Shown piece after piece: positions 8,017 to 14,973 of a stretch of DNA of 64,000 bases. The DNA is taken from NCBI RefSeq assembly GCF_029625295.1, contig NZ_CP121112.1, forward strand, positions 2,418,001 to 2,482,000, written 5' to 3'. The position numbers and the translations under genes are program-made. This DNA is from Flavobacterium gyeonganense (GTDB lineage Bacteria > Bacteroidota > Bacteroidia > Flavobacteriales > Flavobacteriaceae). How positions within the stretch are numbered: position 1 is the stretch's first letter; each line of letters opens with the position of its first letter. Below the pieces are notes generated by a model that saw only the letters and a program-made list of their open reading frames with translations, was not told the origin of the DNA and made no database searches.

Positions 8017-8742
8017 ATGAACGAAGAACGCTACATATTATTTGATCAGTATTTGCAGGGAGAAATGACGGTTGAAGAAAGAAACAGCTTTGAAAGAACG
8101 CTTTCAGAAAATCCCGAATTTGCCGCTGAATTCAGAACGTTCAAAGAAGTTTTGGAACAATTAGAAAATAAATTCGGGCATGAGCAGGAAAGAGAGGCGT
8201 TTAAAGAAAACCTGTCTGCTATTTCAGATAAACATTTCAATAAAGAAAAGCCGAAAGTGTTCCCGATGCGTCCATGGTATTATGCAGCGGCAGCATCTGT
8301 AGCTATTTTATTCGGATTGTTCTTTTTTGATTACAACCAAAATCCGTCTTTTAATGATTACAACCATCCAGGGCAAGCTCATTTTACAGAAAGAAGCAAT
8401 ACAAATGAAAATTTGATAGTGGCAGAAAAAACGTTTAATGAAAGAAAATTCAAGGAAGCGATTCCGTTTTTTGAGGCGGTTCTTAAAAACAAAAAAACGG
8501 CTGAAATTCAATATTATTATGGTGTTTCTCTATTGCAGGCCAGTCATTATAGTAAAGCAGAAACAGTTTTTAATGAATTGAAATCAGGAAGTTCTGTTTA
8601 CAAAGAAAAAGCGCTTTGGAATCTGGCTTTATTAAAATTAAAACAAGAAGATTATACAGGCTGTAAACAAATCCTGCAAACCATTTCTCAGGATTATGAA
8701 GACTATGATGAAGTTCAGGAGCTTTTGGATGCTTTGGATTAA
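8017..8742 (+). CDS. Membrane TPR protein, probable anti-sigma factor
   Basis: A 241-aa protein starting 2 nt after the sigma factor stop. Residues 1-75 are an acidic helical domain (FDQYLQGEMTVEERNSFER) like the N-terminal sigma-binding part of Bacteroidota anti-sigma factors, without a zinc HxxxCxxC motif. One membrane segment follows at about 89-104 (YYAAAASVAILFGLFFF). The C-terminal half is TPR repeats (AEKTFNERKFKEAIPFFEAVL and beyond), on the periplasmic side if the N-terminus is inside. I infer that it holds the sigma factor and senses an envelope partner through its TPRs. The TPR-containing CHAT protein is a possible partner. Confidence 0.78.
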   Translation: MNEERYILFDQYLQGEMTVEERNSFERTLSENPEFAAEFRTFKEVLEQLENKFGHEQEREAFKENLSAISDKHFNKEKPKVFPMRPWYYAAAASVAILFGLFFFDYNQNPSFNDYNHPGQAHFTERSNTNENLIVAEKTFNERKFKEAIPFFEAVLKNKKTAEIQYYYGVSLLQASHYSKAETVFNELKSGSSVYKEKALWNLALLKLKQEDYTGCKQILQTISQDYEDYDEVQELLDALD

Positions 8743-8746
8743 GTTA

Positions 8747-8880
8747 TTTCGCAGAGATGCACGGAGAATTTCACAGAGATTCGCAGAGTTATAAATTACT
8801 TTGCGAATTTTTTTTATTGCTATCATTTAAGGGGAACTAAGAATCTTTGCAACAATCCGTTTCATCCGCGTCCCAATCAC
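8747..8880. repeat. Degenerate flavobacterial intergenic repeat
   Basis: About 130 bp downstream of the TPR gene with imperfect direct repeats of the type cgcagag-at-cac-g/aga (8750-8790) and then ttcatccgcgtccca (8860-8875). Such 'cgcagagattcacagag' tracts are common intergenic debris in this genus. I see no gene. Confidence 0.45.
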
Positions 8881-8886
8881 ACGCAA

Positions 8887-8917
8887 TTGTTATTCTTTTA
8901 ATATTGTCGTAATTTTG
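8887..8917 (+). promoter_or_regulatory. Housekeeping promoter of the TatD gene
   Basis: TTG at 8887-8889, a 20-nt spacer, TAATTTTG at 8910-8917: the Bacteroidota TTG...TAnnTTTG pattern. Transcription should start near 8921. The in-frame TTG at 8915 is therefore too early to be the start codon. Confidence 0.65.
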
Positions 8918-8938
8918 ACAACTTTAAAAAACAAACAA

Positions 8939-9718
8939 TTGAATTCAACTACAATAATCACCGATACACACACACATTTATATTCTGAAGAATTTGATCA
9001 GGATCGTGACGAAATGATGCAAAGAGCGATAAATGCCGGAGTAACCCGTTTTTTTATTCCTGCTATTGATGCTGCTGCGACACAATCCATGTACGATTTA
9101 GAGCAAAATTATCCGGATTATGTTTTCCTGATGATGGGACTGCATCCTACTTACGTGAAAGATGACTATCTGGATGAGCTGAAACATGTTGAAACTGAAC
9201 TTTCAAAACGAAAATTCTATGCTGTTGGCGAAATCGGAATTGATTTATATTGGGACAAAACGCATTTAAAAGAACAGCAAATTGCTTTTAGAAGACAAAT
9301 TCAGCTGGCAAAGCAATACAAATTACCCATCGTCATTCATTGCCGTGAAGCTTTTGATGAAATTTTTGAAATTCTGGAAGAAGAAAAATCAGCTGATTTG
9401 TTTGGTATTTTTCACTGTTTTACCGGAACGTACGAACAGGCGCTACAGGCAATTTCGTATAATATGAAACTAGGAATAGGCGGAGTAGTGACTTTTAAAA
9501 ACGGAAAAATCGACCAATTCTTACGCCAAATTGATTTAAAAAATATTGTTCTGGAAACTGATTCGCCTTACCTCGCGCCAATTCCGTACAGAGGTAAACG
9601 CAACGAAAGCAGTTATTTAGCAAATGTAATTGCAAAACTGACCGAAATTTACGACCTTTCAGATACAGAAATTGCAGCAGTAACAACACAAAACTCCAAA
9701 GACGTTTTCGGGATTTAA
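8939..9718 (+). CDS. TatD family metal-dependent DNase/hydrolase
   Basis: A protein of about 259 aa with the TatD signature in order: DTHTHLYS near the N-terminus (metal-binding HxH), GEIGIDLYW, VIHCREAFDE, IFHCFTG, and the C-terminal LETDSPYLAPIPYRGKRNES. TatD proteins are metal-dependent 3'-5' exonucleases or deoxyribonucleases of the amidohydrolase fold, cytosolic. No ATG precedes the conserved start, so I choose TTG at 8939, about 18 nt after the predicted transcription start. It stands alone between repeats and the acyltransferase gene. Confidence 0.9.
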   Translation: MNSTTIITDTHTHLYSEEFDQDRDEMMQRAINAGVTRFFIPAIDAAATQSMYDLEQNYPDYVFLMMGLHPTYVKDDYLDELKHVETELSKRKFYAVGEIGIDLYWDKTHLKEQQIAFRRQIQLAKQYKLPIVIHCREAFDEIFEILEEEKSADLFGIFHCFTGTYEQALQAISYNMKLGIGGVVTFKNGKIDQFLRQIDLKNIVLETDSPYLAPIPYRGKRNESSYLANVIAKLTEIYDLSDTEIAAVTTQNSKDVFGI

Positions 9719-9780
9719 TATGCCGATTACGATACTTTAATTTTTTTTTGTTCTTTTGCCCACCTAAATTGATAATTATA

Positions 9781-10917
9781 ATGCAGAAATTTGACGCTAT
9801 TCGACCATTTTATGATTCTGAAGTAAATGAAGCACTTCATGGAGTTGCCAATCATCCGATGATGAAAACCATGATGAATTTTACTTTTCCGGAATTAAAT
9901 GATGAAGTCTGGAAAGAACAATTGAAGAAAACACACTCAATTCGTGATTTTCAATGCAATTTTATTTATCAGACCATTCAAAAAGTACTTGAAAAAAGTT
10001 CGGAAGGGCTTACAACTTCAGGCTTTGATAAATTAGAAAAAAATACTCCTTATTTATTTATATCCAATCACCGCGATATTTTGCTGGATACCACTTTACT
10101 GAATGTTTGTCTTTTCGAACATGGTTTGGTTATGACAGCCTCTGCAATTGGTGATAATTTAGTTAAAAAAGCATTTTTGAGCACCCTCGCAAAACTCAAC
10201 AGGAACTTTTTAGTTTTAAGAGGTTTAACGCCAAGAGAAATGCTGCAAAGTTCAAAATTACTGGCAGAATATATGGGGCAGTTACTGCTTCGTGAGAACC
10301 GTTCTGTTTGGATCGCACAAAGAGAAGGCCGCACCAAAGATGGTAATGACGAAACCAATCCGGGCGTTTTAAAAATGATCGCAATGGGTTCTGATGAAGC
10401 GAATCCGATGGATTATTTTAAAAAATTAAAGATTGTTCCAGTGTCGATTTCATACGAATACGATCCTACGGATGTTCTGAAAATGCCGCAATTAATGGCA
10501 GAAGCTAATAACGAAGTGTACGTAAAAGATAAAAATGAAGATTTCATGACCATTTTAAGCGGTATCATGGGAACTAAAAAAAGAATCCATATTTCTGTTG
10601 GCGATGTTTTGGATACAGAAATCGATCAGATTGTGGCTGAAAACGATAATTCGAATAAACAGATTCAGGCTTTGGCACAAACCATTGACGATTCTATTTT
10701 ACAGAATTACCAGTTATGGCCAACCAATTTTATTGCTTACGATATTTTAAACGAAACCAATAAATACGCTCATTTGTATAAAGAAAGTGAAAAACAGCTT
10801 TTTGAGCGTCGTTTAGAAAAGAGAATAGGAACTGACAATGGTGTTGCCAGACAAGGATTTTTGGCTATGTATGCCAATCCTGTGGTTAATAAATTAAAAT
10901 ACCAAAATGTCTTCTAA
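9781..10917 (+). CDS. 1-acylglycerol-3-phosphate acyltransferase-type protein
   Basis: A 378-aa protein of the PlsC/LPLAT superfamily. Start at ATG 9781 (MQKFDAIRPFYDSEV); an ATG 33 nt upstream adds a hydrophobic stub read through an AT-rich leader. The acyltransferase motif I is SNHRDILLD (His97), and motif III is REGRTKDGNDE (about 181-191). The catalytic His and the next conserved Asp are separated by five residues (H97, D103) instead of the usual four, unless D99 serves. The family acts in phospholipid synthesis at the inner membrane, though no clear membrane helix is visible here. The stop overlaps the asparaginase gene by 11 nt, so the two are coupled. Confidence 0.82.
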   Translation: MQKFDAIRPFYDSEVNEALHGVANHPMMKTMMNFTFPELNDEVWKEQLKKTHSIRDFQCNFIYQTIQKVLEKSSEGLTTSGFDKLEKNTPYLFISNHRDILLDTTLLNVCLFEHGLVMTASAIGDNLVKKAFLSTLAKLNRNFLVLRGLTPREMLQSSKLLAEYMGQLLLRENRSVWIAQREGRTKDGNDETNPGVLKMIAMGSDEANPMDYFKKLKIVPVSISYEYDPTDVLKMPQLMAEANNEVYVKDKNEDFMTILSGIMGTKKRIHISVGDVLDTEIDQIVAENDNSNKQIQALAQTIDDSILQNYQLWPTNFIAYDILNETNKYAHLYKESEKQLFERRLEKRIGTDNGVARQGFLAMYANPVVNKLKYQNVF

Positions 10918-11944
10918 AGCCAAAATACTCTTAATTTATACCGGTGGAACTATCGGAATGAGCAAGGACTTTGAAACAGGGGCGCTTAAAGCTTTTGATT
11001 TCGGAAAATTGCTTAAAAATATTCCCGAAATAAAACAACTGGACTGCGAAATCGAAACGGTTTCGTTTGAAAATCCAATTGATTCTTCGAATATGAATCC
11101 TCAAATGTGGGCTAAAATCGCTACTATTATTGAGGAAAATTACAATACGTTTGACGGATTTGTAGTGCTTCATGGTTCTGATACCATGTCGTATTCGGCT
11201 TCGGCATTGAGTTTTATGCTCGAAAATTTAGCTAAGCCTGTTGTGTTCACCGGCTCGCAATTGCCGATTGGGGATTTGCGTACCGATGCGAAAGAAAACC
11301 TGATTACAGCCATTCAGATTGCTTCGCTTCAGGAAGAAGGAAAACCTGTGATAACTGAGGTTTGTCTGTATTTCGAATATAAATTATACCGTGGCAACCG
11401 AACTTCAAAAGTAAATGCCGAGCATTTCAGGGCTTTTACAGCGCCCAATTATCCTGAATTGGTAGAATCAGGTGTACATCTCAAATTAAACCAACATTTA
11501 TTTCTTCCCATAAAAACAGATGCAAAACTGATTGTTCATAAAAACCTGAACAATGATGTAGCCATTATAAAAATGTTTCCCGGAATGAGCGAAACTGTTT
11601 TGGCTTCCATTTTAGCGACTAAAGATTTAAAAGGAGTTGTTCTGGAAACTTACGGCTCTGGGAATGCACCGACCGAAGACTGGTTTTTAAATTTAATTCA
11701 GAAAGCAATTCAGAATGGAATGCATATCGTGAATGTAACCCAATGCTCCGGTGGAAGTGTCAACATGGGACAATATGAAACCAGTACAGCCTTGAAGTCG
11801 TTGGGAGTTATTTCCGGAAAAGATATTACAACGGAAGCGGCTATTACCAAATTAATGTATTTGCTTGGGCATACCGTTTCAATTCCGCAAAACGAATTTA
11901 AAACGATTTTTGAAAGGGCTTTGCGTGGCGAGATTTCGCTATAG
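10907..11944 (+). CDS. ansA: Type I (cytoplasmic) L-asparaginase
   Basis: A 345-aa protein hydrolysing asparagine to aspartate and ammonia. Both catalytic threonine motifs are present: IYTGGTIGMS at about residues 10-19, and VVLHGSDTMSYSASAL at about 86-101. GSQLPIGDLRTDAKEN follows at about 114. There is no signal peptide, which with AnsA-like length supports the cytosolic type I enzyme over the periplasmic type II. Its start lies 11 nt inside the acyltransferase gene. Confidence 0.93.
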   Translation: MSSKAKILLIYTGGTIGMSKDFETGALKAFDFGKLLKNIPEIKQLDCEIETVSFENPIDSSNMNPQMWAKIATIIEENYNTFDGFVVLHGSDTMSYSASALSFMLENLAKPVVFTGSQLPIGDLRTDAKENLITAIQIASLQEEGKPVITEVCLYFEYKLYRGNRTSKVNAEHFRAFTAPNYPELVESGVHLKLNQHLFLPIKTDAKLIVHKNLNNDVAIIKMFPGMSETVLASILATKDLKGVVLETYGSGNAPTEDWFLNLIQKAIQNGMHIVNVTQCSGGSVNMGQYETSTALKSLGVISGKDITTEAAITKLMYLLGHTVSIPQNEFKTIFERALRGEISL

Positions 11945-12039
11945 CCAGTTTATTTTAGATAAATAAGACAAGTATTGAAAGGAATTTTTAAAAATGCTTT
12001 TCTAACTCGTTTTTTTTCATGTTATTTGCAGACCAAAAT

Positions 12040-12126
12040 AGAGAGGTGTCCGAGTGGTTGAAGGAGCTAGCCTGGAAAGCTAGTATATGGGTAACTGTAT
12101 CGAGGGTTCGAATCCCTTCCTCTCTG
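12040..12126 (+). tRNA. tRNA-Ser (anticodon GGA)
   Basis: An 87-nt cloverleaf. The acceptor stem agagagg (12040-12046) pairs with cctctct (12119-12125), discriminator G12126. The anticodon loop ctGGAaa follows stem gctag/ctagt, reading UCC and UCU. A long variable arm typical of serine tRNAs precedes the T-arm with GTTCGAAT. The CCA is not encoded. An intrinsic terminator follows at 12133. Confidence 0.95.
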
Positions 12127-12132
12127 CTAGAT

Positions 12133-12174
12133 AAAACTCCGTAGTTTCTTAAATTGAAATTACGGAGTTTTTTA
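12133..12174 (+). terminator. Intrinsic terminator after tRNA-Ser
   Basis: aaaactccgtagtttc (12133-12148) pairs with gaaattacggagtttt (12156-12171), with one G:T pair and a 7-nt loop. A T-rich tail follows, 7 nt after the tRNA. Confidence 0.85.
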
Positions 12175-12223
12175 TTTTATACCCTCTATAAAATGTGTGT
12201 TATGTATTATTTTATAATTTAGT

Positions 12224-12754
12224 ATGATGAAAAACCAAATTATACTTTTAAGTTTTCTATTCATATTAATTTCCTGTTCTAAAAAAGAAGAAATTAAATC
12301 TTTTCCTTTTGATAGTTTCGTTATTTCTTCTGCGGGTTTACATCATCTAAATTCTATGAAATTTACAGAAAGTGATACCGTTTATTTTCAGAAAAAATAT
12401 CCTGAACCAATTGAAAACTCTTATGTAATGCTTAAATCAGGAGAAAAAGAAAAGTTTACTAAGTTGTTTAATGGAATAAATTTTTACAAATTTGATAATG
12501 AGTATGCACAAGAAAATTTGTGTGATGGTACAGGTTATCTTTTGAATGTTTCTATAAAAGATAAGCATAAAAGGATTTTTTTATATGGTAATGTAATTCT
12601 AAAAGAACTCAAAACATTTATAGATTCATTAGGGAAAATAAAAGCTAATTTGAAATTTCTCCCAACAAAAAAAGTTGTGGATTTTGGAGATTTAGGATAT
12701 CTCATTCCTCCGCCACCACCTCCAAAACCAGAAAGAATACATTTTGTAAATTGA
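12224..12754 (+). CDS. Small lipoprotein of unknown function
   Basis: A 176-aa protein with a lipoprotein signal (IILLSFLFILISC, Cys about 19) followed by SKKEE. The mature part has no motif I recognise. It ends with a proline run (six prolines) and KPERIHFVN. Two adjacent ATGs at 12224 and 12227 are possible starts. It lies between tRNA-Ser and an intergenic repeat copy. Its codon usage is very AT-rich, which may mean it was acquired. Confidence 0.65.
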   Translation: MMKNQIILLSFLFILISCSKKEEIKSFPFDSFVISSAGLHHLNSMKFTESDTVYFQKKYPEPIENSYVMLKSGEKEKFTKLFNGINFYKFDNEYAQENLCDGTGYLLNVSIKDKHKRIFLYGNVILKELKTFIDSLGKIKANLKFLPTKKVVDFGDLGYLIPPPPPPKPERIHFVN

Positions 12755-12756
12755 AA

Positions 12757-12840
12757 AACCTCTAATCCAGCCCCGAAAAGATAATGGATAGCGGGACTAC
12801 AGGTGTTTTTTGAAAACCAAATTTCTGCTGCCTGAAAATT
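12757..12840 (+). repeat. Flavobacterial intergenic repeat, short copy
   Basis: About 84 bp nearly identical to 20097-20216: aacctctaatccagccccga ... tggatagcgggact ... gaaaaccaaattt..tgctgcctgaaaatt. This copy lacks about 36 internal bases, including the hairpin of the other copy. The blocks agccccg and cgggact can pair. It starts 2 nt after the lipoprotein stop. Confidence 0.85.
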
Positions 12841-12931
12841 CAAAAAAACAACAATTACATAGGCGCGGGCCGTAAATTGATAAATGATTTTGGAAATCCA
12901 TTTTTACATTATTTTATTAGAAAAAATAGTA

Positions 12932-12939
12932 TATATTTG
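12932..12939 (+). promoter_or_regulatory. -7 box upstream of speD operon
   Basis: TATATTTG matches TAnnTTTG and lies 26 nt before the speD ATG. No good -33 TTG is visible at the right distance. Confidence 0.4.
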
Positions 12940-12964
12940 GCACCTGAGTTATATAAATAATTGA

Positions 12965-13327
12965 ATGGATTTACCTCCTTATTCGCCGGGACTGCATAAA
13001 CTGGTTACTTTACATGTTGATAAAACGGAGAAACTTACATCCAGTACTGATTTTGTTACTGTAACAAATTCTATTTTAGAAAAGTATAGTTTGGAGAAGG
13101 TTGGAGTAGTGGTGCATGATTTTGAAAACAACAGTTTTACGATTTCGTTTTGTCTTAAGGAATCCCATATTTGTATACATACCTGGCCAGAATACAATCA
13201 ACTCACTTTAGATGTTTATTTGTGTAATTATCTTCAGGATAACTCGCATAAGGTTCGTAGTGTAGTAGCAGATTATATTACTTATTTTGAAGCGAAAATT
13301 ATTAAGGATTTTGAAATTAACCGATAA
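12965..13327 (+). CDS. speD: S-adenosylmethionine decarboxylase proenzyme
   Basis: A 120-aa protein of the short bacterial SpeD class. The self-cleavage site Glu66-Ser67 sits in LKESHICIHTWPEY; cleavage would turn Ser67 into the pyruvoyl cofactor. His68 and Cys87 (DVYLC) match the catalytic residues. It makes decarboxylated SAM, the aminopropyl donor for spermidine synthesis. It is the first gene of a tight operon (gap to the next gene 3 nt) that also holds a membrane-fused aminopropyltransferase at 14966, the natural partner. Confidence 0.9.
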   Translation: MDLPPYSPGLHKLVTLHVDKTEKLTSSTDFVTVTNSILEKYSLEKVGVVVHDFENNSFTISFCLKESHICIHTWPEYNQLTLDVYLCNYLQDNSHKVRSVVADYITYFEAKIIKDFEINR

Positions 13328-13330
13328 AAT

Positions 13331-14560
13331 ATGAAGATTCCTTGTTACGACTGTAATACAGAAACCGAATTAGAGGTTGGTTTTGAAGTGGTGAATTTTG
13401 TTTGTCCTAAATGTCGGAGTCTATATATTCTTGATGATCAGGGTAATTTTCGTAGAAAATCTAAATATAAATTACCAGACAATGACTTTCCGTTAGCAAT
13501 TGGAGATATTGGCTTTTTGAAGGGTAGTGAATATAAGGTGACCGGCATTTTGGTTAAAAATGTGCATCCAAATTATAGCTGGACAGAATTTATTCTGCAA
13601 AATGAAGCAAAAGAATTTCTTTACCTGTCGCTTTCAAACGGGCATTGGATTTTACTAACCGAAATGGAAGAAACATTTGGCGTAAAATCACATCCTTTGG
13701 CACTGGAACATGAAAATGAAGATTACGATATTTATGAATATTCAGATGCAGAAATTATAAATGCACAGGGATTTTTTGATTTTGAGCTTCCTGTTAATCA
13801 GCTGATTCATTTGGTAGAATACATAAAGCCGCCTTTTATGATTTCTGTTGAAAGAATGAATAAGATTGAGACAGCTTTCTATGGAGAATATATCAAAAAG
13901 AGCGAAATAAAAAAATCGTTTAAGAATATTATAATGCCATATCAGTCAGGTGTAAATATGATACAGCCTTACAGGTTTGATCTTAGAAACACAGCTGTTA
14001 TTTTCTGCCTTTTTGCTTTGCTGATTATAACAGCAAACTGGTATATTTATAAAGATCAGTTTGAACAGAATGTTTTTTCGAAAACAATAAAATTTAGTGA
14101 ATTCGACAACAAGGAAGTTACAAGTGATGCCTTTATTTTAAAGGGCGGTTCGGCTCCGTTGACAATCAAGGTTTCAACAAGTGTTGATAATTCATGGGCA
14201 AACCTGAATGTTGCATTAGTGAATGAGGATACAAATGATGAAATTTATGCCAATAAAGACATAGAATATTATCATGGATTTTCTGATGGAGAAAGATGGA
14301 CAGAAGGAAGCAGTTCTGAGGAGTTTAACATTTGCGGTGTAAAAGCCGGAAAATACCATCTTTTAATAACACCAATGAAAGCTCCTGAGGATATCAATAA
14401 CAGCGAAATGCGGGTAAATGTGGTATGGAACGAACCTTCAAGCCGAAATGTATGGTTGGTTATTATCGGTATGATTGTCATTTATTTTATTATAAGATTT
14501 CTTAAATTAAATTTCGAAAAAGAACGCTGGTCTGATAGCTCATACTCCAAATACGAATAA
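13331..14560 (+). CDS. DUF4178 domain membrane protein with zinc ribbon
   Basis: A 409-aa protein. The N-terminus has a zinc-ribbon: CYDC at residues 4-7 and CPKC at about 25-28. A DUF4178-like beta domain follows (FLKGSEYKVTGILVKN...YLSLSNGHWILL, about 58-118). Membrane helices are at about 220-238 (AVIFCLFALLIITANWYIY) and 375-393 (VWLVIIGMIVIYFIIRFL), with a periplasmic beta domain between them. DUF4178 genes are often found beside DUF350, SpeE and SpeD genes, as here. The biochemical role is unknown; a sensor or scaffold at the membrane is an inference. Confidence 0.82.
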   Translation: MKIPCYDCNTETELEVGFEVVNFVCPKCRSLYILDDQGNFRRKSKYKLPDNDFPLAIGDIGFLKGSEYKVTGILVKNVHPNYSWTEFILQNEAKEFLYLSLSNGHWILLTEMEETFGVKSHPLALEHENEDYDIYEYSDAEIINAQGFFDFELPVNQLIHLVEYIKPPFMISVERMNKIETAFYGEYIKKSEIKKSFKNIIMPYQSGVNMIQPYRFDLRNTAVIFCLFALLIITANWYIYKDQFEQNVFSKTIKFSEFDNKEVTSDAFILKGGSAPLTIKVSTSVDNSWANLNVALVNEDTNDEIYANKDIEYYHGFSDGERWTEGSSSEEFNICGVKAGKYHLLITPMKAPEDINNSEMRVNVVWNEPSSRNVWLVIIGMIVIYFIIRFLKLNFEKERWSDSSYSKYE

Positions 14561-14566
14561 ATTAAT

Positions 14567-14746
14567 ATGAAAAGAATTTCGGATTTCTTTACCAACAACT
14601 GGGCTCCATTGACAATTGGATTTTTTTGCTTTGGAGTTTATATCTATTTTGCTGTCGCAGGAAACCGCATTTGCGACTGCGAATCTACTGAAAGTTACAA
14701 GTCAACGGGAAGCCGTACTTCTTATAGCCGTTTTTATCACAAATAA
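14567..14746 (+). CDS. 59-aa single-pass membrane protein in polyamine operon
   Basis: An ATG at 14567, 6 nt after the DUF4178 stop, opens a 59-codon frame ending 11 nt before the DUF350 ATG. It begins MKRISDFFTNNWAPLTIGFF and has one hydrophobic segment at about residues 14-31 (PLTIGFFCFGVYIYFAV), then a CDC motif (36-38) and a Ser/Tyr/Arg-rich tail. The position, tight spacing, ATG start and membrane-like composition support a real gene. No family is recognised. Confidence 0.72.
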   Translation: MKRISDFFTNNWAPLTIGFFCFGVYIYFAVAGNRICDCESTESYKSTGSRTSYSRFYHK

Positions 14747-14757
14747 AATTTAACAAT

Positions 14758-14973
14758 ATGGAATATATTCACGCACAGCCAATAATTAATTCAGTCATTT
14801 ATTCTTTTTTAGGAATAGTCATTTTATTGATCGGATATTTTATCATTGAAAGACTTACTCCTGAAAAAACATGGAAAGAAGTTGTGGAAAAAAACAATAT
14901 TGCTGTAGCGATTGTTTTAGCAGCTTTTATCATTGGGATCTCCATGATTATTAGTGCAGCAATCCATGGGTAA
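14758..14973 (+). CDS. DUF350 family membrane protein
   Basis: A 71-aa protein with two membrane helices (about 12-31, SVIYSFLGIVILLIGYFII, and 48-70, IAVAIVLAAFIIGISMIISA) joined by a charged loop (ERLTPEKTWKEVVEKNN). This matches the DUF350 (YjfL-like) fold and its ERLTP loop. Many DUF350 proteins carry two such units; this is the half-size form. Its stop overlaps the speE ATG by 8 nt. The function is unknown; the family is repeatedly found with polyamine and membrane-stress genes. Confidence 0.85.
   Translation: MEYIHAQPIINSVIYSFLGIVILLIGYFIIERLTPEKTWKEVVEKNNIAVAIVLAAFIIGISMIISAAIHG

Noticed and set aside
12535..12843. Leftward 102-codon frame over the lipoprotein gene and repeat
   Set aside because: Its poly-Gly stretch is the complement of the lipoprotein's proline run, and its start lies in the intergenic repeat; no promoter.
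12937..12954. TTGGCAC-like sigma-54 -24 element before speD
   Set aside because: The -12 position reads TTAT instead of TTGC, there is no upstream dyad, and the same bases form a better TAnnTTTG box.
14954..14965. GTG start for SpeE 12 nt upstream of the chosen ATG
   Set aside because: The ATG at 14966 overlaps the DUF350 stop in the usual coupled way, and the extra four residues add nothing recognisable.
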